Counted from the first letter of the stretch, positions 32,636 through 41,892 are shown. The stretch: DNA of 64,000 bases from Aneurinibacillus sp. REN35 (GCF_041379945.2 NZ_JBFTXJ020000003.1:310001-374000); one strand, 5' to 3'. Numbers and translations are program-made. The notes: generated from the sequence alone by a model not told the origin.

Positions 32636-33952
32636 ATGGCAAATCCTGTAGTAGCAATTGTCGGCCGTCCAAATGTTGGTAAGTCGACGCTTTTTAACCG
32701 AATTGTAGGGGAACGGTTGGCGATTGTCGAAGACGTTCCGGGCGTGACAAGGGATCGCTTGTACAGCCAGGCAGAGTGGCTCGGCAAACCGTTTCATTTG
32801 ATTGATACAGGCGGTATTGATTTTGATGATCATGATGAATTGCTTGAATCCATCCGTCATCAAGCGGAGCTTGCGGTAGATGAAGCGGATGTTATCGTTC
32901 TTGTGGTAGATGGTACGCTCGGAATTACCGATCAGGATCAGGATGTGGCACGCATGCTGTTTCGTTCGAAGAAACCGATTGTGCTTGCAGTAAATAAAAT
33001 CGATAATCCGCAGCGGCTAAATGACGTCTATGAATTTTATGCATTGGGCATGGGTGAGCCATTCCCGATTTCAGGCGCACATGCGACCGGAATTGGTGAC
33101 TTGCTTGATGAGATCATTAAGCATTTCCCAGAATATGAAGATAACGAATATGATGAGGATGTTATTCGTGTATCGCTCATCGGTAGGCCGAATGTCGGCA
33201 AATCCTCGCTTGTGAATGCGCTGCTTGGCGAAGAGCGGGTTATCGTCAGCAACATTGCAGGGACGACACGTGATGCGATTGATACACCGTTTACCTTTGA
33301 GGACCAGGAATACGTGCTCATTGATACGGCAGGGATGCGCAAGCGCGGCAAGGTGTACGAGTCTACGGAGAAGTACAGCGTTATGCGTGCGCTGCGGGCG
33401 ATGGAGCGCTCCGATGTCGTATTGGTTGTCATTGATGGTGAGGAAGGCATTATTGAGCAGGACAAGAAGGTAGCGGGCTATGCGCATGAGGCAGGCCGTG
33501 GAGTCATCATTGTCGTCAATAAATGGGATGCTGTCGAAAAAGACGAACGGACAATGAACAAATTTATCGCTGATATTCGTGAAGAGTTTAAGTACTTAGC
33601 TTATGCGCCCATTTTATTTGTGTCCGCCAAAACAAAACAGCGGGTGCATACCCTGCTGCCAAAAGTATCGCAAGTAGCAGAGCAGCATACGCTACGCATT
33701 GCCACTCCTGTACTTAACGACCTCATACATGAGGCGACGACGGTTACACCTCCACCAAGCGATAAAGGGCGTCGTCTGCGGATTAACTATGCGACACAAG
33801 TTGCAGTCAGACCGCCGACATTCGTTTTATTTGTTAACGATACGGAGCTGATGCATTTCTCATATCAGCGCTATTTAGAAAATAAAATTAGAGAAGCATT
33901 TCCGATGGAAGGTACGCCAATCCGTATACTTGTGCGGAATAAATCGGAATAG
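32636..33952 (+). CDS. der: Ribosome-assembly GTPase Der (EngA)
   Basis: A 438-residue GTPase with two G domains in tandem, [12 protein letters not shown] near residue 10 and [12 protein letters not shown] near 184, each with DT(A/G)G (G3) and NK(I/W)D (G4), then a C-terminal KH-like domain ([23 protein letters not shown]). It acts in 50S assembly. An own promoter lies upstream. Confidence 0.97.
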   Translation: MANPVVAIVGRPNVGKSTLFNRIVGERLAIVEDVPGVTRDRLYSQAEWLGKPFHLIDTGGIDFDDHDELLESIRHQAELAVDEADVIVLVVDGTLGITDQDQDVARMLFRSKKPIVLAVNKIDNPQRLNDVYEFYALGMGEPFPISGAHATGIGDLLDEIIKHFPEYEDNEYDEDVIRVSLIGRPNVGKSSLVNALLGEERVIVSNIAGTTRDAIDTPFTFEDQEYVLIDTAGMRKRGKVYESTEKYSVMRALRAMERSDVVLVVIDGEEGIIEQDKKVAGYAHEAGRGVIIVVNKWDAVEKDERTMNKFIADIREEFKYLAYAPILFVSAKTKQRVHTLLPKVSQVAEQHTLRIATPVLNDLIHEATTVTPPPSDKGRRLRINYATQVAVRPPTFVLFVNDTELMHFSYQRYLENKIREAFPMEGTPIRILVRNKSE

Positions 33953-33970
33953 GGAGAGGGGAGAGACCGG

Positions 33971-34579
33971 TTGGGAGCGGTCATCATCATTCTGTCTTAT
34001 TTACTCGGATCTATAAGTTTTAGTATTCTTGTCGCAAAAAAAGTCGCGAAAATTGACATTCGTGAGCATGGCAGCGGCAATGCCGGTGCAACAAACACGC
34101 TGCGCATACTCGGCAAGGGGCCGGGCATTGCGGTTTTGCTTCTTGATGCAGCCAAAGGTGCTCTTGCGGTAGGCATCGCCCATTGGTTGACAGGTGGAGC
34201 AGATTGGGTGGTCGTGCTCTCTGGTATTGCGGCAATTCTTGGTCATAATTGGCCGGTGTTTTTTGGATTTCGGGGCGGTAAAGGCGTGGCAACAACGATC
34301 GGTACGCTGCTTGCGCTCGTACCGATTCCTGGCTTGATTGCAGTCGTTGTAACGATTGTAGTTATCGCACTAACACGCTATGTATCGCTCGGCTCCCTTG
34401 TGTTCTTTGCACTTATTCCAATCATTTTGATTATCAAGGGAGCGCCTCTTGCCTATATCATTGGTACGCTATTGGTAGCGGTGCTTGGGTACATCCGGCA
34501 TGCGGAGAACATTCAGCGTCTATTGCGGGGTACGGAGCGGAAGCTAGGACAATCCAAACAACAAGGAGGAGACCTATGA
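33971..34579 (+). CDS. plsY: Acyl-phosphate:glycerol-3-phosphate acyltransferase PlsY
   Basis: A 202-residue membrane enzyme acylating sn-glycerol-3-phosphate. Motifs are GSGNAGATNTLR, GHNWPVFFGFRGGKGVATTIG and, near the C-terminus, RHAENIQRLLRGTERKL. TTG 33971 is the start, after GGGAGAGGGGAG. It overlaps gpsA by ATGA, coupling G3P synthesis and use. Confidence 0.95.
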   Translation: MGAVIIILSYLLGSISFSILVAKKVAKIDIREHGSGNAGATNTLRILGKGPGIAVLLLDAAKGALAVGIAHWLTGGADWVVVLSGIAAILGHNWPVFFGFRGGKGVATTIGTLLALVPIPGLIAVVVTIVVIALTRYVSLGSLVFFALIPIILIIKGAPLAYIIGTLLVAVLGYIRHAENIQRLLRGTERKLGQSKQQGGDL

Positions 34580-35613
34580 AGCGAAGTGTTGCCGTTGTAG
34601 GTGCGGGAAGCTGGGGTACGGCGCTTGCAACCGTACTTTCAGAAAACCATGACTGTGTGGCACTCTGGGCAAGACGGAAAGAGCTTGTAGAAGAGATCAA
34701 CAAAACGCAGGAAAACAAACGATATTTGCCCGGCATCGCTTTGGCAAAGAATATTCAGGCAGATGCTTCGCTTGCGTGCGTGGTCGAGGGGAAAACGCTT
34801 GTTTTGCTGGTTGTTCCGTCTCATGCTATGCGTGATACAGTCCGCAGTCTCGCTCCGCATCTTCATGAGGATGCTATTCTTGTTCATGCGACAAAGGGGC
34901 TTGAAATTGATTCCTTGAAGCGCATGAGCGAAGTTATTGAAGAAGAAATTCCTGCTGCGTTTCATGGGCGGGTGGCTGTCCTATCCGGTCCGAGTCATGC
35001 TGAAGAAGTCGGCATGAAGGCGCCTACAACAGTTGTCGTAGCTGCAAAAGAGATGAGGGTGGCCGAAGAGGTTCAGGATGCGTTCATTACCAGCAGATTT
35101 CGCGTCTATACGAATCCGGATATTATGGGTGTAGAAATTGGCGGTGCATTAAAAAACATTATTGCTCTCGGCGCAGGTGTCAGCGATGGACTTGCATTCG
35201 GAGACAATGCAAAAGCTGCGTTGCTGACACGAGGTCTTGCTGAGATTAGCCGCTTAGGAATCAAGCTTGGAGCCAATCCACTTACATTTACCGGCCTTGC
35301 CGGTGTGGGAGATCTGGTGGTTACCGCTACCAGCCAGCACAGCCGCAACTGGCGTGCGGGTCATATGCTGGCACAGGGGATGTCACCAGATGAGATTGTA
35401 GAGCGAATGGGCATGGTAGTGGAAGGTATTAAGACGACCAAGGCTGCGCGCGAACTCTCACGTAAGCTGGGGGTGGAAATGCCGATTACTCGAGAGCTGC
35501 ATGCGCTGCTCTTTGAGGATAAGTCACCGCGTGAGGCTGTGAACGATCTGATGGGGCGCGTACGCAAACACGAAACAGAAGCGCTCGCGCTAGAGTATTT
35601 CGAGAACCATTAA
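34576..35613 (+). CDS. gpsA: Glycerol-3-phosphate dehydrogenase [NAD(P)+]
   Basis: A 345-residue cytosolic enzyme reducing dihydroxyacetone phosphate to G3P. GAGSWGTALA is the dinucleotide site; GPSHAEEV, GGALKNIIALGAG (catalytic Lys) and GLAGVGDLVVTATS are the C-terminal substrate motifs. It is translationally coupled to plsY. Confidence 0.97.
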   Translation: MKRSVAVVGAGSWGTALATVLSENHDCVALWARRKELVEEINKTQENKRYLPGIALAKNIQADASLACVVEGKTLVLLVVPSHAMRDTVRSLAPHLHEDAILVHATKGLEIDSLKRMSEVIEEEIPAAFHGRVAVLSGPSHAEEVGMKAPTTVVVAAKEMRVAEEVQDAFITSRFRVYTNPDIMGVEIGGALKNIIALGAGVSDGLAFGDNAKAALLTRGLAEISRLGIKLGANPLTFTGLAGVGDLVVTATSQHSRNWRAGHMLAQGMSPDEIVERMGMVVEGIKTTKAARELSRKLGVEMPITRELHALLFEDKSPREAVNDLMGRVRKHETEALALEYFENH

Positions 35614-35649
35614 CAAGCAGAAGATGTGACTTGTAAACGGAAAGGCCGC

Positions 35650-35677
35650 ACTCTTTCTTTCCTCCGCTCATACACTG
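35650..35677 (+). promoter_or_regulatory. Candidate mother-cell (sigma-K/E) promoter of the spoVIF-like gene
   Basis: AC (35650-35651), 17-bp spacer, CATACACTG (35669-35677), against the sigma-K pattern AC-N16/17-CATANNNTA with one mismatch. It suits the sporulation gene directly downstream. Confidence 0.4.
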
Positions 35678-35701
35678 TTGTTGTATAACGGAAGGAGGGA
35701 G

Positions 35702-35977
35702 ATGCGGGGTATGGCAAACATCCCGAAGAAATTTCTCGATAAGCTGCAAGGTCGAAACGTAGATACCACAAAGCTGGAGAAGATCGCCGGCGGCGTTAAG
35801 AAAAGCGATTTGAATGACGATCAGAAACTTCGCCAATTAATCCGGCAATTGGCGGTTCTAGCCAATGTAACGATGACAGAGGAGAAGGAAGAGAAGATCA
35901 TTAAGTATATCCGCACACATAATGTTCAAGGCGGAGACATGAAGACCCTGACAAACCTGTTGAAAAATAAGCTATAA
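35702..35977 (+). CDS. Stage VI sporulation protein F-like
   Basis: About 91 residues, soluble and basic: IPKKFLDKLQGRNVDTTKLE, then KLRQLIRQLAVLANVTMTEEKEEKIIKYI. The layout resembles SpoVIF (YjcC), a mother-cell factor of late coat assembly. AAGGAGG at 35692-35698 serves ATG 35702 (close) or ATG 35711 (12 bases); the shorter product begins MANIPKK. Family by length and pattern. Confidence 0.7.
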   Translation: MRGMANIPKKFLDKLQGRNVDTTKLEKIAGGVKKSDLNDDQKLRQLIRQLAVLANVTMTEEKEEKIIKYIRTHNVQGGDMKTLTNLLKNKL

Positions 35978-36085
35978 AACGCAACAAATAGGCGACGGGC
36001 AGTGTTACAGGCTTGAAAAAACCAGCATACAGTATAGCATGATTCGCGAAAAACAGGGCTCTCGAAAAAACGCGAGGATACAGGG

Positions 36086-36123
36086 AAGAGGGATAATACC
36101 GGCCGGTATTATCCCTCTTTGTC
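36086..36123. terminator. Terminator with a perfect 34-bp palindrome
   Basis: 17-base arms (36086-36102, 36103-36119) meet without a spacer at CCGGCCGG; the outer AAGAG/CTCTT gives a T-rich tail. It ends the gpsA-spoVIF side. Confidence 0.8.
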
Positions 36124-36126
36124 TAT

Positions 36127-36164
36127 ATAAAAAAATAGAGGCGGCCTCATGCTAGGCCTCCTCT
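36127..36164 (-). terminator. Terminator of the minus-strand hypothetical gene
   Basis: Arms 36137-36147 and 36154-36164 with one mismatch, 6-base loop, then CTATTTTTTTATA on the minus strand. The right arm overlaps the stop codon. Confidence 0.8.
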
Positions 36165-36694
36165 GACGATGACGCGATTTCATCCATTTCTAACAGTGCC
36201 TGCACAAGCGGTGAGTTGAGCAGTGAGATAATCTGGCGGAAATCGATGTTATTTAAAGATTTGACGAAGGCAAGCGGAGAGCGGTCAGCACTAGCCGGGG
36301 TACCTTGTTCTGCTGCCTGCACAAGCGAACGCTGCCGACTACTTTCTGTAAATCGTTCATACATGCCAATTAGGTTAGTGAGTGTCCCGAGCGTTTGCTC
36401 CATCTCCGCCATTGTTCCGCGCATTTGGCTTGACCAGTCCCGGACAGTATTGATGGACGTACGCATCTCATCGGGAGATTTGGTCAATAACGATGGCAGG
36501 TTTTTCATCAGGGAAGAAGCCGCTTTGAAATCGGCTTTGCTAGTAGCAGGAATTTTGGCGGGGATTTTTGCTGGTACGGCTTGGGCTGTTTCTTTTTTGG
36601 CAGAGGCTGGCGCGGCTTTTTTTGCTTTTTTTCCGGTTGCCGCGGCGCGCTTCGGCCCTTTTGCATATGGACTTCGTCGCTTTTGGCTGTTCAT
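36152..36694 (-). CDS. Hypothetical basic-tail protein, 180 residues
   Basis: The first 55 residues are a Lys/Ala/Pro-rich, strongly basic tail (SQKRRSPYAKGPKRAAATGK and repeats of AKIPA). Residues 55-180 are helical, with possible coiled-coil (MRGTMAEMEQTLGTLTNLI). No TM, no signal. Start ATG 36694 has GGGGGC upstream. I do not recognise the family; the basic tail and its place between spore genes make a coat or nucleoid association thinkable but unproven. Confidence 0.6.
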   Translation of the reverse strand: MNSQKRRSPYAKGPKRAAATGKKAKKAAPASAKKETAQAVPAKIPAKIPATSKADFKAASSLMKNLPSLLTKSPDEMRTSINTVRDWSSQMRGTMAEMEQTLGTLTNLIGMYERFTESSRQRSLVQAAEQGTPASADRSPLAFVKSLNNIDFRQIISLLNSPLVQALLEMDEIASSSEEA

Positions 36695-36832
36695 CTGTGC
36701 GCCCCCTTTATTCTGTAGTCACCATTATAGTATGCGTTCGTCCCGTAATAGGTTCGATTGGTCCGTGTTTATGCTATAATGTGGGTACGTCCAACAGATA
36801 GGATTATTTTTACAGATGAAGAGGGAGGCCCT

Positions 36833-37009
36833 ATGCATTTGATGTTCTATGCGCTGAGTGCGATTGCTCTTATGATCGTCTCTAGCGTCACGATTGTATT
36901 TGCTCGTAAGCTGCGGCGTCGTCTGGTCAGATTCGCCTTGTCCACTGTCGCGTATACGAGCTTGATCGTTGCCTTTTTCCTTATGGTTGCTGTACTCATT
37001 ACTTTCTAG
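36833..37009 (+). CDS. yphE: YphE-like two-TM small protein (DUF2768 type)
   Basis: 58 residues, two TM helices (MFYALSAIALMIVSSVTIVF and YTSLIVAFFLMVAVLITF) joined by a basic turn KLRRRL. ATG 36833 lies 5 bases after GAGGGAGG. The position between gpsA and spoIVA matches B. subtilis yphE. Function unknown; its end overlaps the convergent gene by 11 bases. Confidence 0.75.
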   Translation: MHLMFYALSAIALMIVSSVTIVFARKLRRRLVRFALSTVAYTSLIVAFFLMVAVLITF

Positions 37010-37214
37010 TACCCGGTTCCATATTGCGGGCTTTGATGTATTTGTGAAGCAGAAGCAGCACAATATAAAGCCCGCCAATGGCAATACCTGACCATAGTAC
37101 GGTAGGAGCGGTATGTTCTGCATTCGCAATCAAAAATACAGGTGTGAAGAGTACGATACCGAAGAAAAAGGTACCGCCAAGTGCCACCTTAATCCATTCG
37201 CGGCTCATCAGCAT
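36999..37214 (-). CDS. 71-residue two-TM membrane protein
   Basis: Two hydrophobic helices (ALGGTFFFGIVLFTPVFLIA and TVLWSGIAIGGLYIVLLLL) and a basic C-terminus. AAAGGAGG lies 9 bases before ATG 37214. Convergent with yphE and overlapping its end by 11 bases. Family not recognised; the translation signal supports it as real. Confidence 0.65.
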   Translation of the reverse strand: MLMSREWIKVALGGTFFFGIVLFTPVFLIANAEHTAPTVLWSGIAIGGLYIVLLLLHKYIKARNMEPGTRK

Positions 37215-37315
37215 AGCGTTCAGCCTCCTTTACGCATAGAATCAAGCATAGTATGAGCGCCTGACGCGGACTTTATCCGCGGATGGTTTGTGTTATATAA
37301 GCAGCAGGAGTTGTT

Positions 37316-37663
37316 ATGATGCCAAAAATTACATTTGCTCCGGCCATGCGTCAGATACAGGTGCGTACCGGAGAGACGATATTGCGTGCCGCTTCGAAAG
37401 CAAGGATTGCCATTTCGCAACGCTGCGGCGGCAAAGGCGCCTGTACGATGTGCAAGGTACAGGTTGCGCCTGATAGCCTTTTGTCCCCGCCGCTGGCAAA
37501 GGAGAAAAAAATGATTGGTGAGGAGAACCTAGCATGCGGGATGCGGCTTGCCTGTCAGGCCAAAATTCAAGGGGAGACACATGTGCAGATAGCAGAGAGT
37601 CGCATGCAGGCGATTGTGCGCGCTCAATTGGAAAAACAAAGGCAGGAGAGAGAAGAAGAATGA
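37316..37663 (+). CDS. Plant-type 2Fe-2S ferredoxin-domain protein
   Basis: 115 residues. RCGGKGACTMCKVQV with a later LACQAKI supplies four cysteines in the CX5CX2C...C order of [2Fe-2S] ferredoxins; the C-terminal 25 residues are a charged helix. It overlaps the YphF gene by four bases, so one transcript. Electron partner is unknown. Confidence 0.8.
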   Translation: MMPKITFAPAMRQIQVRTGETILRAASKARIAISQRCGGKGACTMCKVQVAPDSLLSPPLAKEKKMIGEENLACGMRLACQAKIQGETHVQIAESRMQAIVRAQLEKQRQEREEE

Positions 37664-38400
37664 TAAGAAGGATTTCATACAGGCGCAAGGCGTGGTTGGT
37701 AGGACTTGTGCTTATATGTGCTTGTGCTGTCGCGCTGTCCGGATGCGGTTATCCGCGCGGGCAGCTGCTCCAGAATACAGCACCCCCTGTCCAACAGATT
37801 AAGATGGTGCAGGATGCGGTCGATCAATTTCAAAAAGAAACAGGCGTGCTCCCCATTGCAACCCGCAATGCGGACACACCGGAGTTTGAGAGGTATCCTG
37901 TAGATTTTTCGAAGATTATGCCTAAATATATTCCCTACATTCCAGGAGCGGCGTTCGAGGCGGGCGGCAATTACATGTTCGTGCTGCTGAATGCGGAGAA
38001 GAAGCCGGAAGTGCGGCTGATTGATCTTACGGTATCGCAAGGTGTCCAGACCATGCAGGAAAAAGTGAGTCGATTTTTTGCGGATAAGAAAGAGTTCCCG
38101 TTTGGTCAGAAGGCTGGGGATGGATACTACTTTATTGATTTTGCCAAGCTACGTATGGGAGAGGAGACCATTCTCAGCCACTTTAGTGAACAGCCGCTAT
38201 CGTATGTAATCAACGAGCGTGGGCAGGTAGGGGTTGATTACGCTATGGATCTAGCAATGGCTCTTACCAATGCCGCGAAAAAACCTGGACCAAATGAAGA
38301 TGTGCGTTATGTTCTTGCTGATGTATCGCCGCTTGCCCCGGTTAAATCCTTTCCGTATCGCCTGATTAATGGTGAACCGAAACTCGTCCCACAAAAATAA
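37660..38400 (+). CDS. yphF: YphF-like lipoprotein
   Basis: 246 residues. Signal peptide with a basic start, a hydrophobic core (WLVGLVLICACAVAL) and lipobox LSGC at about residues 27-30, so a lipid-anchored outer-face protein. The mature part has two similar halves (QMVQDAVDQF/VSRFFADKKEFP types with YPVDFSKIMP and YFIDFAKLRM), which suggests a duplicated domain. The place before spoIVA matches B. subtilis yphF. ATG 37660 overlaps the ferredoxin stop. Confidence 0.8.
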   Translation: MIRRISYRRKAWLVGLVLICACAVALSGCGYPRGQLLQNTAPPVQQIKMVQDAVDQFQKETGVLPIATRNADTPEFERYPVDFSKIMPKYIPYIPGAAFEAGGNYMFVLLNAEKKPEVRLIDLTVSQGVQTMQEKVSRFFADKKEFPFGQKAGDGYYFIDFAKLRMGEETILSHFSEQPLSYVINERGQVGVDYAMDLAMALTNAAKKPGPNEDVRYVLADVSPLAPVKSFPYRLINGEPKLVPQK

Positions 38401-38495
38401 TGAATCCATATACGTTTTCATAAAATACTGGTATATCTTTGTTTCCCTTGCCATATCTTGTACAAAGCAGGACAGGGCAGGGCACGCAGATGATG

Positions 38496-38533
38496 ACAGC
38501 GGGAGCCCGGCGCAGCTCCCGCTGTTGTTGTTT
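38496..38533 (+). terminator. Intrinsic terminator after yphF
   Basis: 11-bp perfect stem (38496-38506 with 38515-38525), 8-base loop, then a T/G tail. Confidence 0.75.
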
Positions 38534-38566
38534 GGGCCGATTAAGGTCTAAATTTTCCGTCGCCCT

Positions 38567-38574
38567 CATAAAAT
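38567..38574 (+). promoter_or_regulatory. Candidate sigma-E -10 element of spoIVA
   Basis: CATAAAAT against the sigma-E -10 CATACANT (one mismatch), 56 bases before the start. The -35 is not convincing, so this is weak; spoIVA is sigma-E-dependent in B. subtilis. Confidence 0.3.
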
Positions 38575-38630
38575 GTGTAGTGTCCTTATAGTACAAGAAG
38601 TAGATGGAAGAAACGCGAGGAGGTAACCAG

Positions 38631-40109
38631 GTGGAACGTGTAGATATTTTCAAAGATATTGCAGAGCGTACGGGGGGAGACATCTATATCGGCGTGGTCG
38701 GCCCTGTTCGTACTGGTAAATCAACATTTATTAAACGTTTTATGGAATCGATCGTCATCCCAAGTATTCCGTATGAGGCAGAACGGATTCGGGCTGTGGA
38801 CGAACTGCCGCAGAGCGCTGCCGGCAGAACGATTATGACAACAGAACCCAAATTCGTGCCGAACAATGCAGTATCCATCCATGTCGCTGACGGGCTTGAC
38901 ATTAACGTACGTCTTGTCGACTGTGTGGGGTATGCAGTTGAAGGTGCGCGCGGGTATGAAGATGAAAACGGGCCGCGCATGATTACAACTCCGTGGTATG
39001 ATGAGCCGGTTCCTTTTGAAGAAGCGGCAGAGCTTGGTACGCGCAAGGTTATCCAAGAACACTCGACGCTCGGTGTAGTCGTCACCACGGATGGGACAAT
39101 CGCCGAGATTTCGCGCCGGGATTATGAAGCGGCCGAGGAACGTGTTATCGCCGAATTGAAAGAAGTAGGCAAGCCGTTCGTGATTGTCGTCAATTCCACT
39201 CAGCCAGCTCGTCCGGAGACGACGGCTTTGCGCGCTGCGCTCGAAGAAAAATATGATGTGCCGGTGCTTACGATGAGTGTTGACTCGATGGATGAGCGAG
39301 AAGGGCTCTCCGTTTTGCGTGAGGTGCTATTCGAGTTCCCTGTGCATGAAGTGAATGTCAACCTTCCATCCTGGGTCATGGTGCTGCATCAGGACCACTG
39401 GCTGCGCCAGAATTTCGAGGAAGCGGTTCGTGAAACCGTTAAAGATATTCGTAGGCTGCGTGATGTGGACCGTGTGGTAGGATATTTTGGAGAATATGAA
39501 TTTATCGATCGTGCCGCTTTGGCTGATATGAATATGGGTCAGGGTGTGGCGGAAATCGATTTATATGCACAGGAAGAGTTGTATGATCAGATTCTTATGG
39601 AAATTGTAGGTGTAGAAATTCGTGGGAAGGACCATTTGCTGCAGCTCATGCAGGAATTTAGCCTGGCGAAAAAAGAATACGACAAAATCTCAGGCGCACT
39701 AACGATGGTCCGTCAGACCGGATACGGCATTGCACCGCCTTCCCTTGAGGAAATGAAGCTGGATGAACCAGAGATTATTCGCCACGGCTCCCGCTTTGGT
39801 GTTCGCTTGAAAGCAACCGCTCCTTCTATTCATATGATTCGTGTCGATGTAGAATCGGAATTCGCTCCGATTATTGGTACGGAGAAGCAGAGTGAAGAGC
39901 TGGTGCGCTACTTGATGCAAGATTTCGAAGAGAACCCGCTCAGCATCTGGAATTCAGATATCTTTGGCCGTTCGCTTAACTCCATTGTGAACGAAGGCAT
40001 TTCCGCTAAACTGTCCATGATGCCGGATAATGCGCGTTACAAGCTGCAGGAAACGCTTGAGCGCATCATTAATGAAGGGTCAGGCGGTTTGATCGCAATT
40101 ATATTATAA
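38631..40109 (+). CDS. spoIVA: Stage IV sporulation protein A, coat morphogenetic ATPase
   Basis: A 492-residue protein that polymerises on the forespore outer membrane as the coat basement layer, driven by ATP. The Walker A is GPVRTGKS near residue 30; a switch-like LVDCVGYAVEGARGYEDENG and TDGTIAEI follow; the C-terminal 40 residues (ISAKLSMMPDNARYKLQETL region) are the membrane/SpoVM-contact part. Length equals the Bacillus protein. GTG 38631 follows GAGGAGGT at 7 bases; the frame upstream lacks a site. Confidence 0.97.
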   Translation: MERVDIFKDIAERTGGDIYIGVVGPVRTGKSTFIKRFMESIVIPSIPYEAERIRAVDELPQSAAGRTIMTTEPKFVPNNAVSIHVADGLDINVRLVDCVGYAVEGARGYEDENGPRMITTPWYDEPVPFEEAAELGTRKVIQEHSTLGVVVTTDGTIAEISRRDYEAAEERVIAELKEVGKPFVIVVNSTQPARPETTALRAALEEKYDVPVLTMSVDSMDEREGLSVLREVLFEFPVHEVNVNLPSWVMVLHQDHWLRQNFEEAVRETVKDIRRLRDVDRVVGYFGEYEFIDRAALADMNMGQGVAEIDLYAQEELYDQILMEIVGVEIRGKDHLLQLMQEFSLAKKEYDKISGALTMVRQTGYGIAPPSLEEMKLDEPEIIRHGSRFGVRLKATAPSIHMIRVDVESEFAPIIGTEKQSEELVRYLMQDFEENPLSIWNSDIFGRSLNSIVNEGISAKLSMMPDNARYKLQETLERIINEGSGGLIAIIL

Positions 40110-40144
40110 GCAGTATGAGAGATGAGAATGTGCAGAAGAACACC

Positions 40145-40176
40145 GGCTTCTCCTTATAAGGAGGAAGCCTTTTTCT
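40145..40176 (+). terminator. Intrinsic terminator after spoIVA
   Basis: GGCTTCTCCTTA pairs with TAAGGAGGAAGCC with one bulge, then TTTTTC. Confidence 0.8.
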
Positions 40177-40347
40177 TTTACATGAGGCTCGATAAGGTGA
40201 ATATTAGGCGAAATCCCTTGAATTACTGTGTTTTCTATATTAATATTAGCTTGTCCACCTTTAAAAAAACCTTGCGTTACGTATATTTATCCTATATTTG
40301 GTTAACAACGTATAACAAGATGACCCCTTTGGGAGGAGGTGAATGAT

Positions 40348-40620
40348 ATGAACAAGACAGAATTGATCACGAAAGTATCTGAAGTAGCCGAGCTCACGAA
40401 GAAAGACGCAACGAAAGCGGTTGATGCGGTATTCGATGCGATTACAGAAGCGTTGAAGGACGGGGAAAAAGTACAGTTGATCGGATTTGGTAACTTTGAG
40501 GTGCGCGAGCGTGCTGCCCGTAAGGGTCGTAATCCGCAAACTGGCGAAGAAATCGAAATTGCTGCTAGCAAGGTACCTGCCTTCAAACCGGGTAAAGCCC
40601 TGAAGGAAGATATTCAATAG
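40348..40620 (+). CDS. hbs: DNA-binding protein HU
   Basis: A 90-residue nucleoid protein. [20 protein letters not shown], then the signature [23 protein letters not shown] in parts, and [13 protein letters not shown] at the end. ATG 40348 lies 8 bases after AGGAGG. It has its own terminator and follows spoIVA, as in B. subtilis. Confidence 0.97.
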   Translation: MNKTELITKVSEVAELTKKDATKAVDAVFDAITEALKDGEKVQLIGFGNFEVRERAARKGRNPQTGEEIEIAASKVPAFKPGKALKEDIQ

Positions 40621-40676
40621 TGGCGTACATACCGCCATTGGACCTTATTCATCCATTTATGGCAGAGCAAACAGGG

Positions 40677-40702
40677 GAGCTGTACGGTTGTACAGCTCTT
40701 TT
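40677..40702 (+). terminator. Intrinsic terminator after hbs
   Basis: GAGCTGTAC/GTACAGCTC stem, 4-base loop, TTTTG. Confidence 0.85.
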
Positions 40703-40746
40703 GCTATCTATGCTCCTATTTTATTAGGCATCTATGGAGGTGTGAC

Positions 40747-41310
40747 ATGAAGATTGACCACGAAAAAATCGAACAAGCGGTACGCATGATTCTTGAGGCG
40801 GTCGGAGAGAACCCGGATCGCGAAGGGTTGCTTGATACGCCTGCGCGTGTGGCGCGTATGTACGAAGAGACATTTGCGGGGCTTACCCAAGATCCAAAAG
40901 ACTATTTTTCCGTCGTGTTCAGTGAAGATCATGAAGAGCTTGTATTGGTAAAGGACATCCCATTCTATTCAATGTGTGAGCATCATCTTGTTCCGTTTTA
41001 CGGTATGGCGCATGTGGGCTACATTCCGCGTGGAGGCCGCGTAACTGGATTGTCTAAGCTGGCGCGCGCTGTAGAAGCAGTAGCCAAGCGACCGCAACTT
41101 CAGGAGCGGATTACATCGACAGTAGCCGATTCCATTATGGAGACACTAGAGCCGCACGGTGTTGTGGTAGTAGTAGAGGCGGAGCATTTGTGCATGACAA
41201 TGCGCGGTGTAAAGAAACCGGGTGCCAAAACCATCACCTCTGCTGTACGTGGTATTTTCGCCAAAGACCCAGCCTCGCGCGCGGAAGTATTTAGCTTAAT
41301 TAAAGGATAG
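40747..41310 (+). CDS. folE: GTP cyclohydrolase I (MtrA)
   Basis: 187 residues; opens GTP to dihydroneopterin triphosphate, the first step of folate synthesis. Zinc ligands Cys77 and His80 lie in [12 protein letters not shown], the third in [11 protein letters not shown] near residue 149. [15 protein letters not shown] and TSAVRGIF complete the fold. Upstream of mtrB as in the B. subtilis mtrAB operon, here with a 245-bp gap holding a small ORF. GGAGGTG before ATG 40747. Confidence 0.97.
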   Translation: MKIDHEKIEQAVRMILEAVGENPDREGLLDTPARVARMYEETFAGLTQDPKDYFSVVFSEDHEELVLVKDIPFYSMCEHHLVPFYGMAHVGYIPRGGRVTGLSKLARAVEAVAKRPQLQERITSTVADSIMETLEPHGVVVVVEAEHLCMTMRGVKKPGAKTITSAVRGIFAKDPASRAEVFSLIKG

Positions 41311-41383
41311 CATTATAGAGAGCGTTTCTTATTTGTTTAAAAGTTGCGTTTCCGGTGCATGTTAAGACCGAGGTGAACGCGTG

Positions 41384-41476
41384 ATGAACAAGATCAAAAC
41401 GATGTATTGGCTGTGGCTGTTGCCGCTTGCTCTGCTCATCGCTTTCGTATACGTCAGCTTCTGGCTGTATAGATAA
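41384..41476 (+). CDS. 30-residue single-TM peptide between folE and mtrB
   Basis: MNKIKTMYWLWLLPLAL then LIAFVYVSFWLYR: a short basic start and one TM that fills the rest. ATG 41384 lies 8 bases after GAGGTG; GTG 41381 is also in frame. No terminator separates it from folE, so it may be in the mtr transcript. Family not recognised; short length leaves doubt. Confidence 0.5.
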   Translation: MNKIKTMYWLWLLPLALLIAFVYVSFWLYR

Positions 41477-41555
41477 ACGTTGACAGCGCTTCCCTTTTGC
41501 GCGATAGTTAAAGCCGAAGCCCATTTCAGGCCAGATAGAAGAGGGGGAGCATATT

Positions 41556-41783
41556 ATGAGCGGATCAACGAATGAATTTATTGTGATTAAAGCGCTGGAG
41601 AATGGCGTTAATGTCATCGGATTAACGCGCGGTGAGTCAACGAAGTTTCACCATTCTGAAAAACTTGATAAAGGCGAAGTTATGATCGCCCAGTTCACTG
41701 AGCATACATCCGCAGTTAAAGTACGTGGCAAAGCTGTTATCCAAACAAGTAACGGTACAATGGATACGCTGGTGGACAAGTAA
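41556..41783 (+). CDS. mtrB: Tryptophan RNA-binding attenuation protein TRAP
   Basis: 75 residues, the 11-mer ring subunit that, with bound tryptophan, wraps GAG/UAG-repeat [49 protein letters not shown] in pieces, and the C-terminal TLVDK match Bacillus TRAP, including Lys37-, Lys56- and Arg58-type RNA contacts (KLDKGE, KVRGKA). Its target leader is in this window at 51.2 kb. GAGGGGGAG before ATG 41556. Confidence 0.97.
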   Translation: MSGSTNEFIVIKALENGVNVIGLTRGESTKFHHSEKLDKGEVMIAQFTEHTSAVKVRGKAVIQTSNGTMDTLVDK

Positions 41784-41785
41784 AG

Positions 41786-41817
41786 AAAAAACAAGCAGGC
41801 ATCTGCTTGTTTTTTCT
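41786..41817 (+). terminator. Intrinsic terminator after mtrB
   Basis: AAAAACAAGCAG/CTGCTTGTTTTT stem, 4-base loop, T-run. Confidence 0.9.
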
Positions 41818-41892
41818 TAAGAATACGAAGATAAACCATGATATAGCTAAACAAGAAATATATAATAGCATAGTGTAGTGCGAGTAGTAGTA

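Noticed and set aside
40621-40746. THF riboswitch upstream of folE
   Set aside because: The gap holds only the hbs terminator and the folE ribosome site; no THF aptamer motifs seen.
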